DNA of 36,063 nt, from NCBI GenBank assembly GCA_947451105.1, contig CANFXY010000011.1, forward strand, positions 1 to 36,063, written 5' to 3'. Position 1 is the stretch's first letter. Each line of letters begins with the position of its first letter. Below, piece by piece: positions 24,371-32,895 of this stretch. The notes beneath the pieces were generated by a model, which saw only the letters and a program-made list of their open reading frames with translations, did no database searches and was not told where the DNA came from. The position numbers and the translations under genes are program-made. Origin of the DNA: Bacteroidota bacterium. Its GTDB lineage: Bacteria > Bacteroidota > Bacteroidia > NS11-12g > UBA955.

Positions 24371-25360
24371 TCAAAAGTCAGGACATCTCAAAGGTTTAAA
24401 TCTTAGAGGTCTGTCTCTTAAACACCAGTCAACCGTTGCGCTGATTTCGTGACTGCCTGGAGCAGCTGAACGCGCTGATGATACGGTGATGTCATAGCTG
24501 TAACCAAATTTGAATCTGTCTTTTCTGAATCCAAGCAATACCATTAAGGCATCAGAGTTGCCATAGGTTCCTAATGTTTGTCTGTACCACAAACCAGTTA
24601 CGATTGGTCCTTTGTTTACATAAAAACCAAAGTTGATTTGGGTGAAGTTTTGTTGCATCATGAACAAAGCATTTGGAGAAAAAGTAGCTTGTGAGAATTT
24701 TTTTCTATCCAAAGGAATTACCACACCAGCATGGGCCGTATATCTTCTTGGAACAATACCGTCGTTGTTGCTGTAAAATGATTGAACCGGTTGGGTGATG
24801 TTGTGCATCGCGAAACCTGCGTAGAATCTTTCAGAGTATGCCAATACACCAGCTGCGAAGTTTGGATACACCACAGACGCATCTGCTGTTGGCTCTTGAG
24901 TTGGTAATACGAACCCTTGGGTAGGATGGATTTGATCGCCAAATCTCAATTTGCTGTGGTCAATTGACTTGTTTACAAATGAAGCTTGTAAGCCACCTCT
25001 TAAAAAGAAGTATTTGTTGATAGGTAACACATATGAATATACAGCACTCATAGAAGTTGTGGTTAACAAACCAGCACCTGCTCTGTCATAAGTTGCCATT
25101 AAGCCAATACCACCACCAATTTTGTCGTAGTGTTGGTCATAACTTGCGTTGAATGAACGGAAAGTTCCTGGCAAACTAGGCCATTGGTTTCTGTAGTTGA
25201 TGGACATTCTTCCCGCAGATTGTCTGCCACAAAAAGCTGTACCTGCCATTGCTGGATTGGTATAGATTGGGGCAGCATAGAACTGCGTGAATTCTGGGTC
25301 TTGTGCGTAAGCTTGTGATGCGCAAGCAAGACCTATGATTAAACCGTAGATTTTTTTCAT
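24371..25360 (-). CDS. PorP/SprF family outer-membrane protein
   Basis: 329-residue protein with signal peptide MKKIYGLIIGLACASQAYAQ, then the family opening DPEFTQFYAAPIYTNPAMAG. Alternating beta-strand sequence of an outer-membrane barrel follows, ending in the family-typical RPLRFKPLRCPDF. PorP/SprF proteins work with T9SS components in secretion or anchoring of particular cargo and are present in many copies in Bacteroidota. I start at 25360 (MKKIYG) and not the track's 25420, because the extra residues lack signal-peptide character and contain the -7 box. It is divergent from porU and 71 bases upstream of gldJ. Confidence 0.92.
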   Translation of the reverse strand: MKKIYGLIIGLACASQAYAQDPEFTQFYAAPIYTNPAMAGTAFCGRQSAGRMSINYRNQWPSLPGTFRSFNASYDQHYDKIGGGIGLMATYDRAGAGLLTTTSMSAVYSYVLPINKYFFLRGGLQASFVNKSIDHSKLRFGDQIHPTQGFVLPTQEPTADASVVYPNFAAGVLAYSERFYAGFAMHNITQPVQSFYSNNDGIVPRRYTAHAGVVIPLDRKKFSQATFSPNALFMMQQNFTQINFGFYVNKGPIVTGLWYRQTLGTYGNSDALMVLLGFRKDRFKFGYSYDITVSSARSAAPGSHEISATVDWCLRDRPLRFKPLRCPDF

Positions 25361-25389
25361 ATGCATTTTGTCGTAAAACGGATTTGAAG

Positions 25390-25397
25390 CAAAGATA
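25390..25397 (-). promoter_or_regulatory. -7 promoter box for porP
   Basis: The minus strand reads TATCTTTG, an exact TAnnTTTG match, 29 bases before the chosen ATG. It lies inside the track's longer ORF, supporting the shorter start. Confidence 0.5.
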
Positions 25398-25472
25398 TTG
25401 TCATTTTTTGGTAATTTCATATTTTTTCTGCAATTTTTTTTATTCAGCCTCGTTCAAATGCCAATTAAGTCT

Positions 25473-25480
25473 TAATTTTG
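25473..25480 (+). promoter_or_regulatory. -7 promoter box for porU
   Basis: TAATTTTG, an exact TAnnTTTG match, ends nine bases before the ATG at 25490. The track's TTG start (25478) is the end of this box. Confidence 0.5.
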
Positions 25481-25489
25481 TTACCCAAA

Positions 25490-28400
25490 ATGTTAAAATT
25501 ATCGAACATATTCTTGTTTTTCAGCTGCTTCATACTAAACAATGTTTTTGCTCAAAACGTTGCTTCTGATTACATAAATCATATCGATTGGATGTCCTCC
25601 AACGCCAATTCAAACCCACTTAGCTACAATTTCTCAATTTCGTCACACCAATTTAATGGCGTAAAATTGCCTACAATCGCTCAAAGTTTCAAAACCAGTT
25701 CGCGCTCAAGTTTTGTTTTCTCTGACCTTAAATACGAATTGCTCGAAGGTTTCGATGGCTATAAGTCAACACAATTAAAAAACTTAAAAGGAAGTCCGGA
25801 CCCTGTAATCTGGTATTCCTACGAAGGCAATCAATTGTATTCTGGGTTTTACATTTGTCCATTCAAAGAGGATGCAGGGAGGTTTTACAAGCTAGTAGAT
25901 TATACATTTTCTATTGTTGAAGGACCTAGCATTCCTTTGCCAAGCATTCAGTCTAAAAAGCGAACAGTGAGTAATTCCGCTCTCGCTACTGGCAAATGGT
26001 TTAAATTCAGTGTTACCAAAGATGGTTTTTGCAAAATAGATGCTTCAATGCTTCAAAATGCTGGATTGGACATCAATGCCATTAACCCTAAAAACCTGAA
26101 AGTATACAGCCACCAAGGCGGAATGCTTCCTGAGGATAACAGTGCTTTTCGCTACGACGATTTACCTGAAAATTCTATCCTAGTGGTAGGGGAGAATGAT
26201 GGTGTTTTCAATGCGGGTGATTACATTCTTTTCTATGCCCAATCACCCCACAAATGGAAATACAATTCGGCCAATTCGAGTTTCGCCCACCAAACCAATA
26301 TTTACTCCGACAAAACCTATTTCTTTATTACTGCAAATGGTTCAGCAGGTAAACGTATTTCAAGTAAACCCGATGGCAGCAATTTGGTCGCTGATTCTAG
26401 TTTTAATTGGTTTAATTATTTTGAATACCACGAAGACGAAAAGGAAAACATTTGCCAACAAGGTCGAACTTTATTGGGTGAGAAATTTGACCAAACTTTA
26501 AGCTATTCTTTTAACCACAACTTGCCAAATATTTCAAGCAATTCGCCATTGCTGGTTAAATACCAAGTAGGATCTGTTTCGGCAGTGCCCAATAGCATAG
26601 TTTTAAAGGCAAATGCCAATACCACAGACATTGCGAACATGTCATCTTTGTTCACCCCCGATGCTTGTTTTGTCGAGTCTGGGCTTAGGACTATACAGGT
26701 GCCTAATGCATCTATTTTGCAATTGCAATTTTCATACAATAAACCCATTTCAAGTTCTAAGGCTTGGCTTGATTTTTATGAAATTCATTGCGCTAGAAAT
26801 TTAATTTATAGCGAGTCGTTTATGGACTTTAGAAACATCAATTCTAAGTCAAGCTCAATAGCTGAATACCGCTTGAGCAATCTGCCTAATTCTGCACAAA
26901 TATTTGATGTATCCGATCCTTTAAACCCTCAATTGCAAAATGTTTTCTCTTTAAATAGTGAATTGCTGTTCCGCGATCAGCCTCAAGGCAAAGTAAAGGA
27001 GTACGCCCTTACAGATGGCAATTATTTAAGTCCTGTTTTCGAAGAACAAGTGGCCAACCAAGATTTGCACGGTCTAGGAAATTTTCAATTTGTAATAATA
27101 TCAGCTCCCGAATTTATTGATGCCGCCAACGATTTGGCTTCTTGGCATAGAACACGCGACAACCTTGAGGTTTTAGTCGTTACTCCTCAGCAAATTTACA
27201 ATGAGTTTTCTAGCGGATCACAAGACATTTCGGCCATCCGAGATTTCTTAAAATTGGTCTATTACAAAAACACCAATCCACTTAATCAACTCCGTTATGC
27301 CATGTTTATGGGCGATGCGAGCTACGATTATAAAAACAAACTTGGTTTCAAAAGCAATTTCGTACCTGTTTATGAATCAGACGCAAAAATGAATATTCCA
27401 TTGTACGAGGACTATTATTGTTCGGATGATTTCTTTGGATATCTTGACCCCTTGGATGGTAAATGGGAAGATGAGCAAAAATTAGAAATTGCGGTTACCC
27501 GTTTACCGGTTGCCAGTGTTGCAGAGGCCAATAATATGGTTGAAAAGATAAAGCACTATAAGGACAAAGCTTCATTGGGGGCATGGCGCAATGCGGTAAC
27601 TTTAGTGGCAGATGATGCCGATGCTGAATGGGAAAAAGATTTCGTGTTAGACTTTGAATCTATTTCTAGAAACATTGACACAAGTTTTAAAAACCTCAAT
27701 GTTAGAAAAGTGTATTTAGATGCCTTTAAACAGGAAAACTTAAGTGGATCTCAACGCTATCCGGAAGCGCAAGCCGCGATTAAAAAGGAATTTGAGCAAG
27801 GCACTTTGATTTTTAATTATGTTGGGCACGGTGGCGAAGAATACCTCGCAACCGAGAAGGTAATTGATATTCCATTAATCACTTCGCTTAAGAACGCCAA
27901 CAATTTGCCTGTGTTTTTTACCGCAACTTGTGAGTTTAGCCGCTACGACGACGCCAAGCGAAAAAGTGCAGGTGAATATGTAATCAACCAACCCAATGGA
28001 GGTGCCGTTGCGATGTTTACGACCGTTAGAATCGTATATGCAGGTGCAAATGCCGAACTGACAAAATATTTTTGGTCAAATTGTGCCTACATCAAACAAA
28101 ACGGCAAATGGCCTACCTTAGGAGAAGTTTACAAAAAATTGAAAAACAGGGGTGATCAAAATTCCAACGATAGACGTTTTACCTTGTTCGCAGATCCTGC
28201 ATTGGTAATGGATTACCCTGAGCAAGTTATAAAAATTGACAGCATTAACAATGCTGGAATTAGCAGCCAATCAGATACATTGAAAGCATTAAGTAAGGTA
28301 ACTTTTGTAGGGCATGTGGAAGATGTATTCGGTGCCAAACAAACCGGTTTTAACGGCAGCATTTTCCCTATTGTTTACGACAAGCAATCAACCTTTAAAA

Positions 28401-29308
28401 CATTGAGTAATGATTTGCCAAACGAAGAAATACCGTTTAAACTATACAGCAGCGTTTTGTATAAGGGAGAGAATTCAGTTGTAAATGGTGACTACCGTTT
28501 CTCTTTTGTTGTTCCGAAAGACATTAATTACAATTATGGATTCGGGAAAATAAGTTTGTATGCTGAAAACCAAGCCACAGATGCCACCGGTCACTTCCTA
28601 GACTTTATGGTTGGAGGAACTTCCAATTCAAGTGCCCAAGATGTTAAGGGTCCGGAGATTGAATTGTTTGTGGACGATTATTCATTTGTGAGTGGTGGTT
28701 TAACCGACAACAGTCCCTTGTTGCTTGCGCGCGTGTTTGATGAAAATGGCATAAATACTTCAGGGATAGGTATCGGCCGTGACATCATAGCCATTATAGA
28801 CAAGGGAACCGCCCAAGAAAAACGCTTTGTTTTGAACAGCTTTTATTCGGCCAAACTTAATTCATATACCACAGGTGATATCCGTTACCAACTGGATGGA
28901 CTCGCCGACGGAAAGCATACTTACACCCTGAAGGTGTGGGATGTTTACAACAATTCCAGCGAAGCCACCATTGATTTTGTGATTAAAAACAATGCGCAAT
29001 TCAGCATACAACACGTATACAATTATCCCAATCCATTTAATAATAATACCAGTTTCTTGTTCGATCACAACCGCGCGGGAGCAAATTTACACGTTGTCAT
29101 TACGGTAATGACCATCAGTGGAAAGGTGATGAAAACCATAGATGAAACCTTTAACAATGCAGAGGCCCACATCAGCGATATACATTGGAATGGGCGCGAT
29201 GAATATGACGATAAACCAGCAAAAGGGGTTTACATCTACCGCATTGTTGTAACGACTGATGATGGACAAAAAGCCGAAAAAGTAGAAAAATTAGTTATTT
29301 TAAACTAA
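25490..29308 (+). CDS. porU: T9SS sortase PorU
   Basis: 1272-residue cell-surface C25 (gingipain-type) cysteine protease that removes the T9SS sorting domain from cargo and joins cargo to an A-LPS anchor. It has a signal peptide (MLKLSNIFLFFSCFILNNVFA), a long beta-rich N-terminal region, and the protease domain at about residues 530-880. The predicted catalytic His is in FNYVGHGGEEY (H780) and Cys in FFTATCEFSR (C814). Ig-like domains follow, then a FlgD-like C-terminal domain with YPNPF and KGVYIYRI. Both catalytic residues are present. porV follows 70 bases downstream, the usual partner arrangement. Length agrees with known PorU. Confidence 0.95.
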   Translation: MLKLSNIFLFFSCFILNNVFAQNVASDYINHIDWMSSNANSNPLSYNFSISSHQFNGVKLPTIAQSFKTSSRSSFVFSDLKYELLEGFDGYKSTQLKNLKGSPDPVIWYSYEGNQLYSGFYICPFKEDAGRFYKLVDYTFSIVEGPSIPLPSIQSKKRTVSNSALATGKWFKFSVTKDGFCKIDASMLQNAGLDINAINPKNLKVYSHQGGMLPEDNSAFRYDDLPENSILVVGENDGVFNAGDYILFYAQSPHKWKYNSANSSFAHQTNIYSDKTYFFITANGSAGKRISSKPDGSNLVADSSFNWFNYFEYHEDEKENICQQGRTLLGEKFDQTLSYSFNHNLPNISSNSPLLVKYQVGSVSAVPNSIVLKANANTTDIANMSSLFTPDACFVESGLRTIQVPNASILQLQFSYNKPISSSKAWLDFYEIHCARNLIYSESFMDFRNINSKSSSIAEYRLSNLPNSAQIFDVSDPLNPQLQNVFSLNSELLFRDQPQGKVKEYALTDGNYLSPVFEEQVANQDLHGLGNFQFVIISAPEFIDAANDLASWHRTRDNLEVLVVTPQQIYNEFSSGSQDISAIRDFLKLVYYKNTNPLNQLRYAMFMGDASYDYKNKLGFKSNFVPVYESDAKMNIPLYEDYYCSDDFFGYLDPLDGKWEDEQKLEIAVTRLPVASVAEANNMVEKIKHYKDKASLGAWRNAVTLVADDADAEWEKDFVLDFESISRNIDTSFKNLNVRKVYLDAFKQENLSGSQRYPEAQAAIKKEFEQGTLIFNYVGHGGEEYLATEKVIDIPLITSLKNANNLPVFFTATCEFSRYDDAKRKSAGEYVINQPNGGAVAMFTTVRIVYAGANAELTKYFWSNCAYIKQNGKWPTLGEVYKKLKNRGDQNSNDRRFTLFADPALVMDYPEQVIKIDSINNAGISSQSDTLKALSKVTFVGHVEDVFGAKQTGFNGSIFPIVYDKQSTFKTLSNDLPNEEIPFKLYSSVLYKGENSVVNGDYRFSFVVPKDINYNYGFGKISLYAENQATDATGHFLDFMVGGTSNSSAQDVKGPEIELFVDDYSFVSGGLTDNSPLLLARVFDENGINTSGIGIGRDIIAIIDKGTAQEKRFVLNSFYSAKLNSYTTGDIRYQLDGLADGKHTYTLKVWDVYNNSSEATIDFVIKNNAQFSIQHVYNYPNPFNNNTSFLFDHNRAGANLHVVITVMTISGKVMKTIDETFNNAEAHISDIHWNGRDEYDDKPAKGVYIYRIVVTTDDGQKAEKVEKLVILN

Positions 29309-29327
29309 AAAATATTCGAAAGAATGA

Positions 29328-29335
29328 TATATTTG
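29328..29335 (+). promoter_or_regulatory. -7 promoter box upstream of porV
   Basis: TATATTTG, an exact TAnnTTTG match, lies in the porU-porV gap, 43 bases before the ATG at 29379. porV may therefore be transcribed both with porU and alone. Confidence 0.4.
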
Positions 29336-29378
29336 CCCACTATTGATTAGAAAATTACGCAAATAATTTTAATTGTTA

Positions 29379-30641
29379 ATGTCTATTTTAAACATCCGAA
29401 AAATTGGTTTCGTAGCCAGTTCGCTTACTTTTATGTTATGTGTAACTCAAGCAGGAGCACAAACAACAACACCAATTAGCAGAAGCATGTTAGCTGGTCA
29501 ACAAAACGTTATAACCACTGCTGTTCCTTTCTTAACGATTACACCAGATAGCCGCCGCGCGGGTATGGGTGATGCAGGTGTAGCAAGTTCTGCAGACGCA
29601 AATTCTGTTTTTTGGAACGCAGCTTCTTTGGCTTTTGCGGATAAAAAATCTGGTGCTGCAATTTCTTATGCGCCATGGTTGCGCGCCTTAGTTCCCGGAA
29701 TTTCATACAACTATCTAGCAGGATATACCAAAATTAGAAGCAACCAACGTTCCGTTATTGGTGGTTCATTCCGTTTCTTTACTTTCGGTGAAATTAACTT
29801 TACCGACGATATCGGTAATCCTCTAGGAACTTTCAAGCCATCTGAATACGCAGTTGATATTTGCTATGCAACCCAGTTGAGTAAACATTGGGCCATTGGG
29901 ACAACTTTGAAATATATTAACTCCAACTTGGCAGGTACCCGTCCGCTTAACGGCATCACACCTAAAGTCGGTAGAAGTGGAGCTGGTGATATCTCTGCCT
30001 TGTACAAAGGTTCATTGAAAGCTAAAATCAAAGGTGAAAAGAAAGACATACGCTATTCTGTGGGTATTAACTTGCAAAACCTAGGTGCTAAAATTACCTA
30101 CTCTGATAAAACCAATAAAGAATACATCCCTGCAAACTTAAAAATTGGAACATCTTGGTCATATGACATCGACCAATACAATTCAATTACAGGTATGTTT
30201 GACTTAAATAAACTAATGGTTCCAACCCCTGGAATTACTGTTTTACAAGATTATACCGGTCTTAAAGACTCTTTTGTTCTTGGAACGGAAGAACGTATTT
30301 TTGAGAGAAATAGAAGCGATGATCCTGTGATTTCAGCAGCAATCAAATCATTTGCAGATGCGCCAGGCGGACTAAAAGAAGAATTAAAAGAATACAACGT
30401 TTCTCTAGGATTAGAGTATATTTATGCCAAACAGTTTTTCTTAAGAGCTGGTTACTTCAATGAGGCTAAAACCAAAGGAAACAGAAAGTATGCAACTTTC
30501 GGTTTTGGTATACGTTACAAGGTGTTTGGCCTAGATGCCGCTTACTTAGTGCCATTTGTTCAAAGACACCCGTTGCAAAATCAATTGCGTTTTACCCTGA
30601 TCTTTGATTTGGATGCCGCTCTTGAAGAGAATAAAAAATAA
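29379..30641 (+). CDS. porV: T9SS outer-membrane protein PorV (LptO)
   Basis: 420-residue FadL-like outer-membrane barrel that carries T9SS cargo from the translocon to PorU. It has a signal peptide (SILNIRKIGFVASSLTFMLCVTQAGAQ). The family landmark region follows: TAVPFLTITPDSRRAGMGDAG, ASSADANSVFWNAASLAFA, then alternating strands, ending in LRFTLIFDLDAAL. I start at ATG 29379 rather than the track's TTG 29373. Codon use is biased (AAC, GGT, TTC), fitting an abundant outer-membrane protein. It lies directly after porU and converges on the hydrolase gene with three bases between stops. Confidence 0.95.
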   Translation: MSILNIRKIGFVASSLTFMLCVTQAGAQTTTPISRSMLAGQQNVITTAVPFLTITPDSRRAGMGDAGVASSADANSVFWNAASLAFADKKSGAAISYAPWLRALVPGISYNYLAGYTKIRSNQRSVIGGSFRFFTFGEINFTDDIGNPLGTFKPSEYAVDICYATQLSKHWAIGTTLKYINSNLAGTRPLNGITPKVGRSGAGDISALYKGSLKAKIKGEKKDIRYSVGINLQNLGAKITYSDKTNKEYIPANLKIGTSWSYDIDQYNSITGMFDLNKLMVPTPGITVLQDYTGLKDSFVLGTEERIFERNRSDDPVISAAIKSFADAPGGLKEELKEYNVSLGLEYIYAKQFFLRAGYFNEAKTKGNRKYATFGFGIRYKVFGLDAAYLVPFVQRHPLQNQLRFTLIFDLDAALEENKK

Positions 30642-30644
30642 TCT

Positions 30645-31286
30645 TTAGTTGTTTAAGAAAGGATTTGAAGCTGATTCAAATTCAATTGTCGTGCTAGGGC
30701 CGTGACCGCTGTATACTGTGGTATTGCCCGGCAAGGTTAACAGTTTTGTTTTGATTGAATTGATCAAGGTGTCGTAATCGCCTCCAGGTAAATCGGTTCT
30801 GCCAATGCTGTTTCTAAACAATACATCGCCTGAGATTACAAAGTTCTGTTTGGCACTATAAAAACTTAAGCTGCCAGGAGAATGTCCTGGTGTAAATAGT
30901 ATTTTAAGTTTGTCTTCGCCCAAAACAATGCTGTCATTTTCTGTTAAATACTCGGTGATTGGTACCGATGGGTTGTAATTCAAACCGTATAGAGTTGCAG
31001 AGGTGGTACCCATATCTAATACTTGTTTTTCTAAGGCGTGTGCTTGTAGGCTTAAGCCATACTTCTCAGCGCAATAGGTGTTGCCCATGATGTGGTCGAT
31101 GTGGCAATGGGTGTTGATTAGCAAGACAGGCTTTAGTTTAGACGCCGCAAGATAACCTTCCAATTCTTGCTCTTCTGACGATTGGTACATACCTGGATCA
31201 AAGATGATGCATTCGCCTTGTTCATTAGACAAAACATAGGTATTCTCACTGAACGGTCCGAAGGTAAAAGACATGACTTGTAACAT
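30645..31286 (-). CDS. Metallo-beta-lactamase-fold hydrolase, glyoxalase II-like
   Basis: 213-residue cytoplasmic hydrolase. The two-metal site is complete: THCHIDH, GHSPGS, the bridging aspartate in VISGDVLF and the last histidine in YSGHGP. The GRTDLPGGDYDTLINSI segment is typical of the glyoxalase II-like subgroup. It lacks the C-terminal helical domain of true hydroxyacylglutathione hydrolases, so the substrate is probably another thioester or related compound. AACCTTTG, one mismatch to the -7 consensus, ends four bases before the ATG. It is divergent from the desaturase gene across 144 AT-rich bases in which no further feature was seen. Confidence 0.9.
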   Translation of the reverse strand: MLQVMSFTFGPFSENTYVLSNEQGECIIFDPGMYQSSEEQELEGYLAASKLKPVLLINTHCHIDHIMGNTYCAEKYGLSLQAHALEKQVLDMGTTSATLYGLNYNPSVPITEYLTENDSIVLGEDKLKILFTPGHSPGSLSFYSAKQNFVISGDVLFRNSIGRTDLPGGDYDTLINSIKTKLLTLPGNTTVYSGHGPSTTIEFESASNPFLNN

Positions 31287-31409
31287 GGTGCAAAGGTTAT
31301 TTTTTTTGATTAAAAAATCTATTTAATTGGAAATTAATGGGATTCGAATTATCAACAGAATCGATCGCATGATTTTACTTAGGGTTTTAAAAATACAAGA
31401 TTCTTTACT

Positions 31410-31417
31410 TAATTTTG
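31410..31417 (+). promoter_or_regulatory. -7 promoter box for the desaturase gene
   Basis: TAATTTTG, an exact TAnnTTTG match, ends 13 bases before the ATG at 31431. Confidence 0.45.
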
Positions 31418-31430
31418 TCCCAATTAAATT

Positions 31431-32519
31431 ATGCCACAAATATCATTTGCTAGCAACAATAGACAGTTTCACATTGAACTTAACGAACGCGTAAAGCAGT
31501 ATTTCAAAGAGAAAAACATGAGCCAAAGGGGCAATGCCAAATTGTTTTTCAAAGCAATCTTTATGTATGCTGTTGTGCTTTCATGTTATACCGTTTTGGT
31601 GTTTATTCAGCCAGAGTCTGCTTTGTTGAATATCGCTTTGCTTACTGTTTTTGGAACCTTTCTGGCATTCATTGGGTTTAACGTCATGCACGATTCTTGC
31701 CACGGTGCGTTTTCAAACAACAGCAATGTCAATGATGTGTTTGGATACAGCATGAATTTTTTAGGTGCTGAATGCCGTTTTTGGAAAGTAAAACACAATG
31801 TTCTTCACCATACTTACACAAATGTTGATGGCGTTGACGATGATATCTTCAAACCACCATTCTTGCGTATGTCACCTAATCAAGCCTACTTGCCATTGCA
31901 CAAATACCAAAGTTGGTATATGTTGTTCTTATATGGTATTTCTACTATGTTTTGGGTGTTTTGGATGGACTCGGTGAAGTATTTTACCGATAAGGTGCAC
32001 ACAACGGATCTGCCTAAAAAGAAATTGGCAGACCATGTTAGCTTTTGGGCAACCAAATTGTTTTACATTGGTTTCTACATCGTTACACCACTCGTGTTTT
32101 TAGGTTTTAGTAAATTTATCTTCGGTTTCTTCTTTTTTAATTTTGTAATGGGCATCGTTATGTCGGTTGTATTTCAATTGGCCCACGTGGTTGAGGGCGT
32201 TGATTATGCCAATGCCCAAGAAACAGGCGTGTTAGCAATCGATGAAGATTGGGCCATTTTTCAAATGAAAACGACTTTTGACTTTTGTCCGGATAATAAA
32301 TTTTTAACCTGGTCTTTGGGTGGATTGAACTTTCAAGTGGAACACCACTTGTTTCCTAAAGTAAGCCACGTTCATTATCCTGCCATTAGAAAAATTGTGA
32401 TTGAACTGGCGAACAAATATGGCATCCAGCACAATGAGTTTCCTTCATTTTGGATTGCGCTTAAGTCGCATTTCAGAATGATGCATTCATTGGGTAAGCC
32501 CAATGCAATAGCTGCTTAA
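31431..32519 (+). CDS. Fatty-acid desaturase, front-end type
   Basis: 362-residue integral-membrane di-iron desaturase. The three histidine boxes are HDSCHG, HNVLHHTY and QVEHH (in NFQVEHHLFPKVSH). Membrane segments flank the boxes: about residues 45-90, then 160-180 and 205-250. The glutamine in QVEHH is the mark of front-end (delta-5/6-like) desaturases, but no cytochrome b5 domain is fused, so electrons must come from a separate donor. It likely acts on acyl-CoA or membrane lipids, perhaps to adjust fluidity; substrate and position are not visible. Its stop overlaps that of the convergent DUF1801 gene. Confidence 0.9.
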   Translation: MPQISFASNNRQFHIELNERVKQYFKEKNMSQRGNAKLFFKAIFMYAVVLSCYTVLVFIQPESALLNIALLTVFGTFLAFIGFNVMHDSCHGAFSNNSNVNDVFGYSMNFLGAECRFWKVKHNVLHHTYTNVDGVDDDIFKPPFLRMSPNQAYLPLHKYQSWYMLFLYGISTMFWVFWMDSVKYFTDKVHTTDLPKKKLADHVSFWATKLFYIGFYIVTPLVFLGFSKFIFGFFFFNFVMGIVMSVVFQLAHVVEGVDYANAQETGVLAIDEDWAIFQMKTTFDFCPDNKFLTWSLGGLNFQVEHHLFPKVSHVHYPAIRKIVIELANKYGIQHNEFPSFWIALKSHFRMMHSLGKPNAIAA

Positions 32520-32884
32520 GCTTCTTTGTTTATCGTGTAGGCATCCCTTAAAAGACTTGCTAAGTGTTCGTCTTTTGGAAGGTCTTGCATAGAAGAGATT
32601 TTTCCAATGTTTCCCATGGCTGTTTTATTGTCCATTTGTAAAATCCCGTATGGATCTTTAAGTTCTTTTGCCTTCCAAAACCCCATCACCATATGCTTTT
32701 TAAAAGAAGCGATGTGGCAAAGTATTTTGCCATGGCTCATAAAGAATGGCATGTTCCATTTTATGGTTTCTTCAACACCAGGACAGGTGGAATGTATTAA
32801 TTGCCTTAAGTGCTTTAAGGGCTCTTGAGCAAATGCTTCTGCCTTTGAAATGTAAACGTCTATTCGTGGGTCTAATTTGCCCAT
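32516..32884 (-). CDS. DUF1801 (YdhG-like) protein
   Basis: 122-residue cytoplasmic protein resembling the DUF1801/YdhG family, which has a frataxin-like fold. The core is LRQLIHSTCPGVEETIKWNMPFF, then HIASFKKHMVMGFWK, where family members usually show EEIKWGxPxY and a FKxHxxLxF-like segment. Function is uncertain; a YdhG-like role in iron handling has been proposed for relatives. It starts 11 bases after the VCBS protein's stop on the same strand, so the two may be co-transcribed, though no functional link is apparent. No -7 box lies just before its ATG. Confidence 0.8.
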   Translation of the reverse strand: MGKLDPRIDVYISKAEAFAQEPLKHLRQLIHSTCPGVEETIKWNMPFFMSHGKILCHIASFKKHMVMGFWKAKELKDPYGILQMDNKTAMGNIGKISSMQDLPKDEHLASLLRDAYTINKEA

Positions 32885-32895
32885 AGGCCTAGCGC

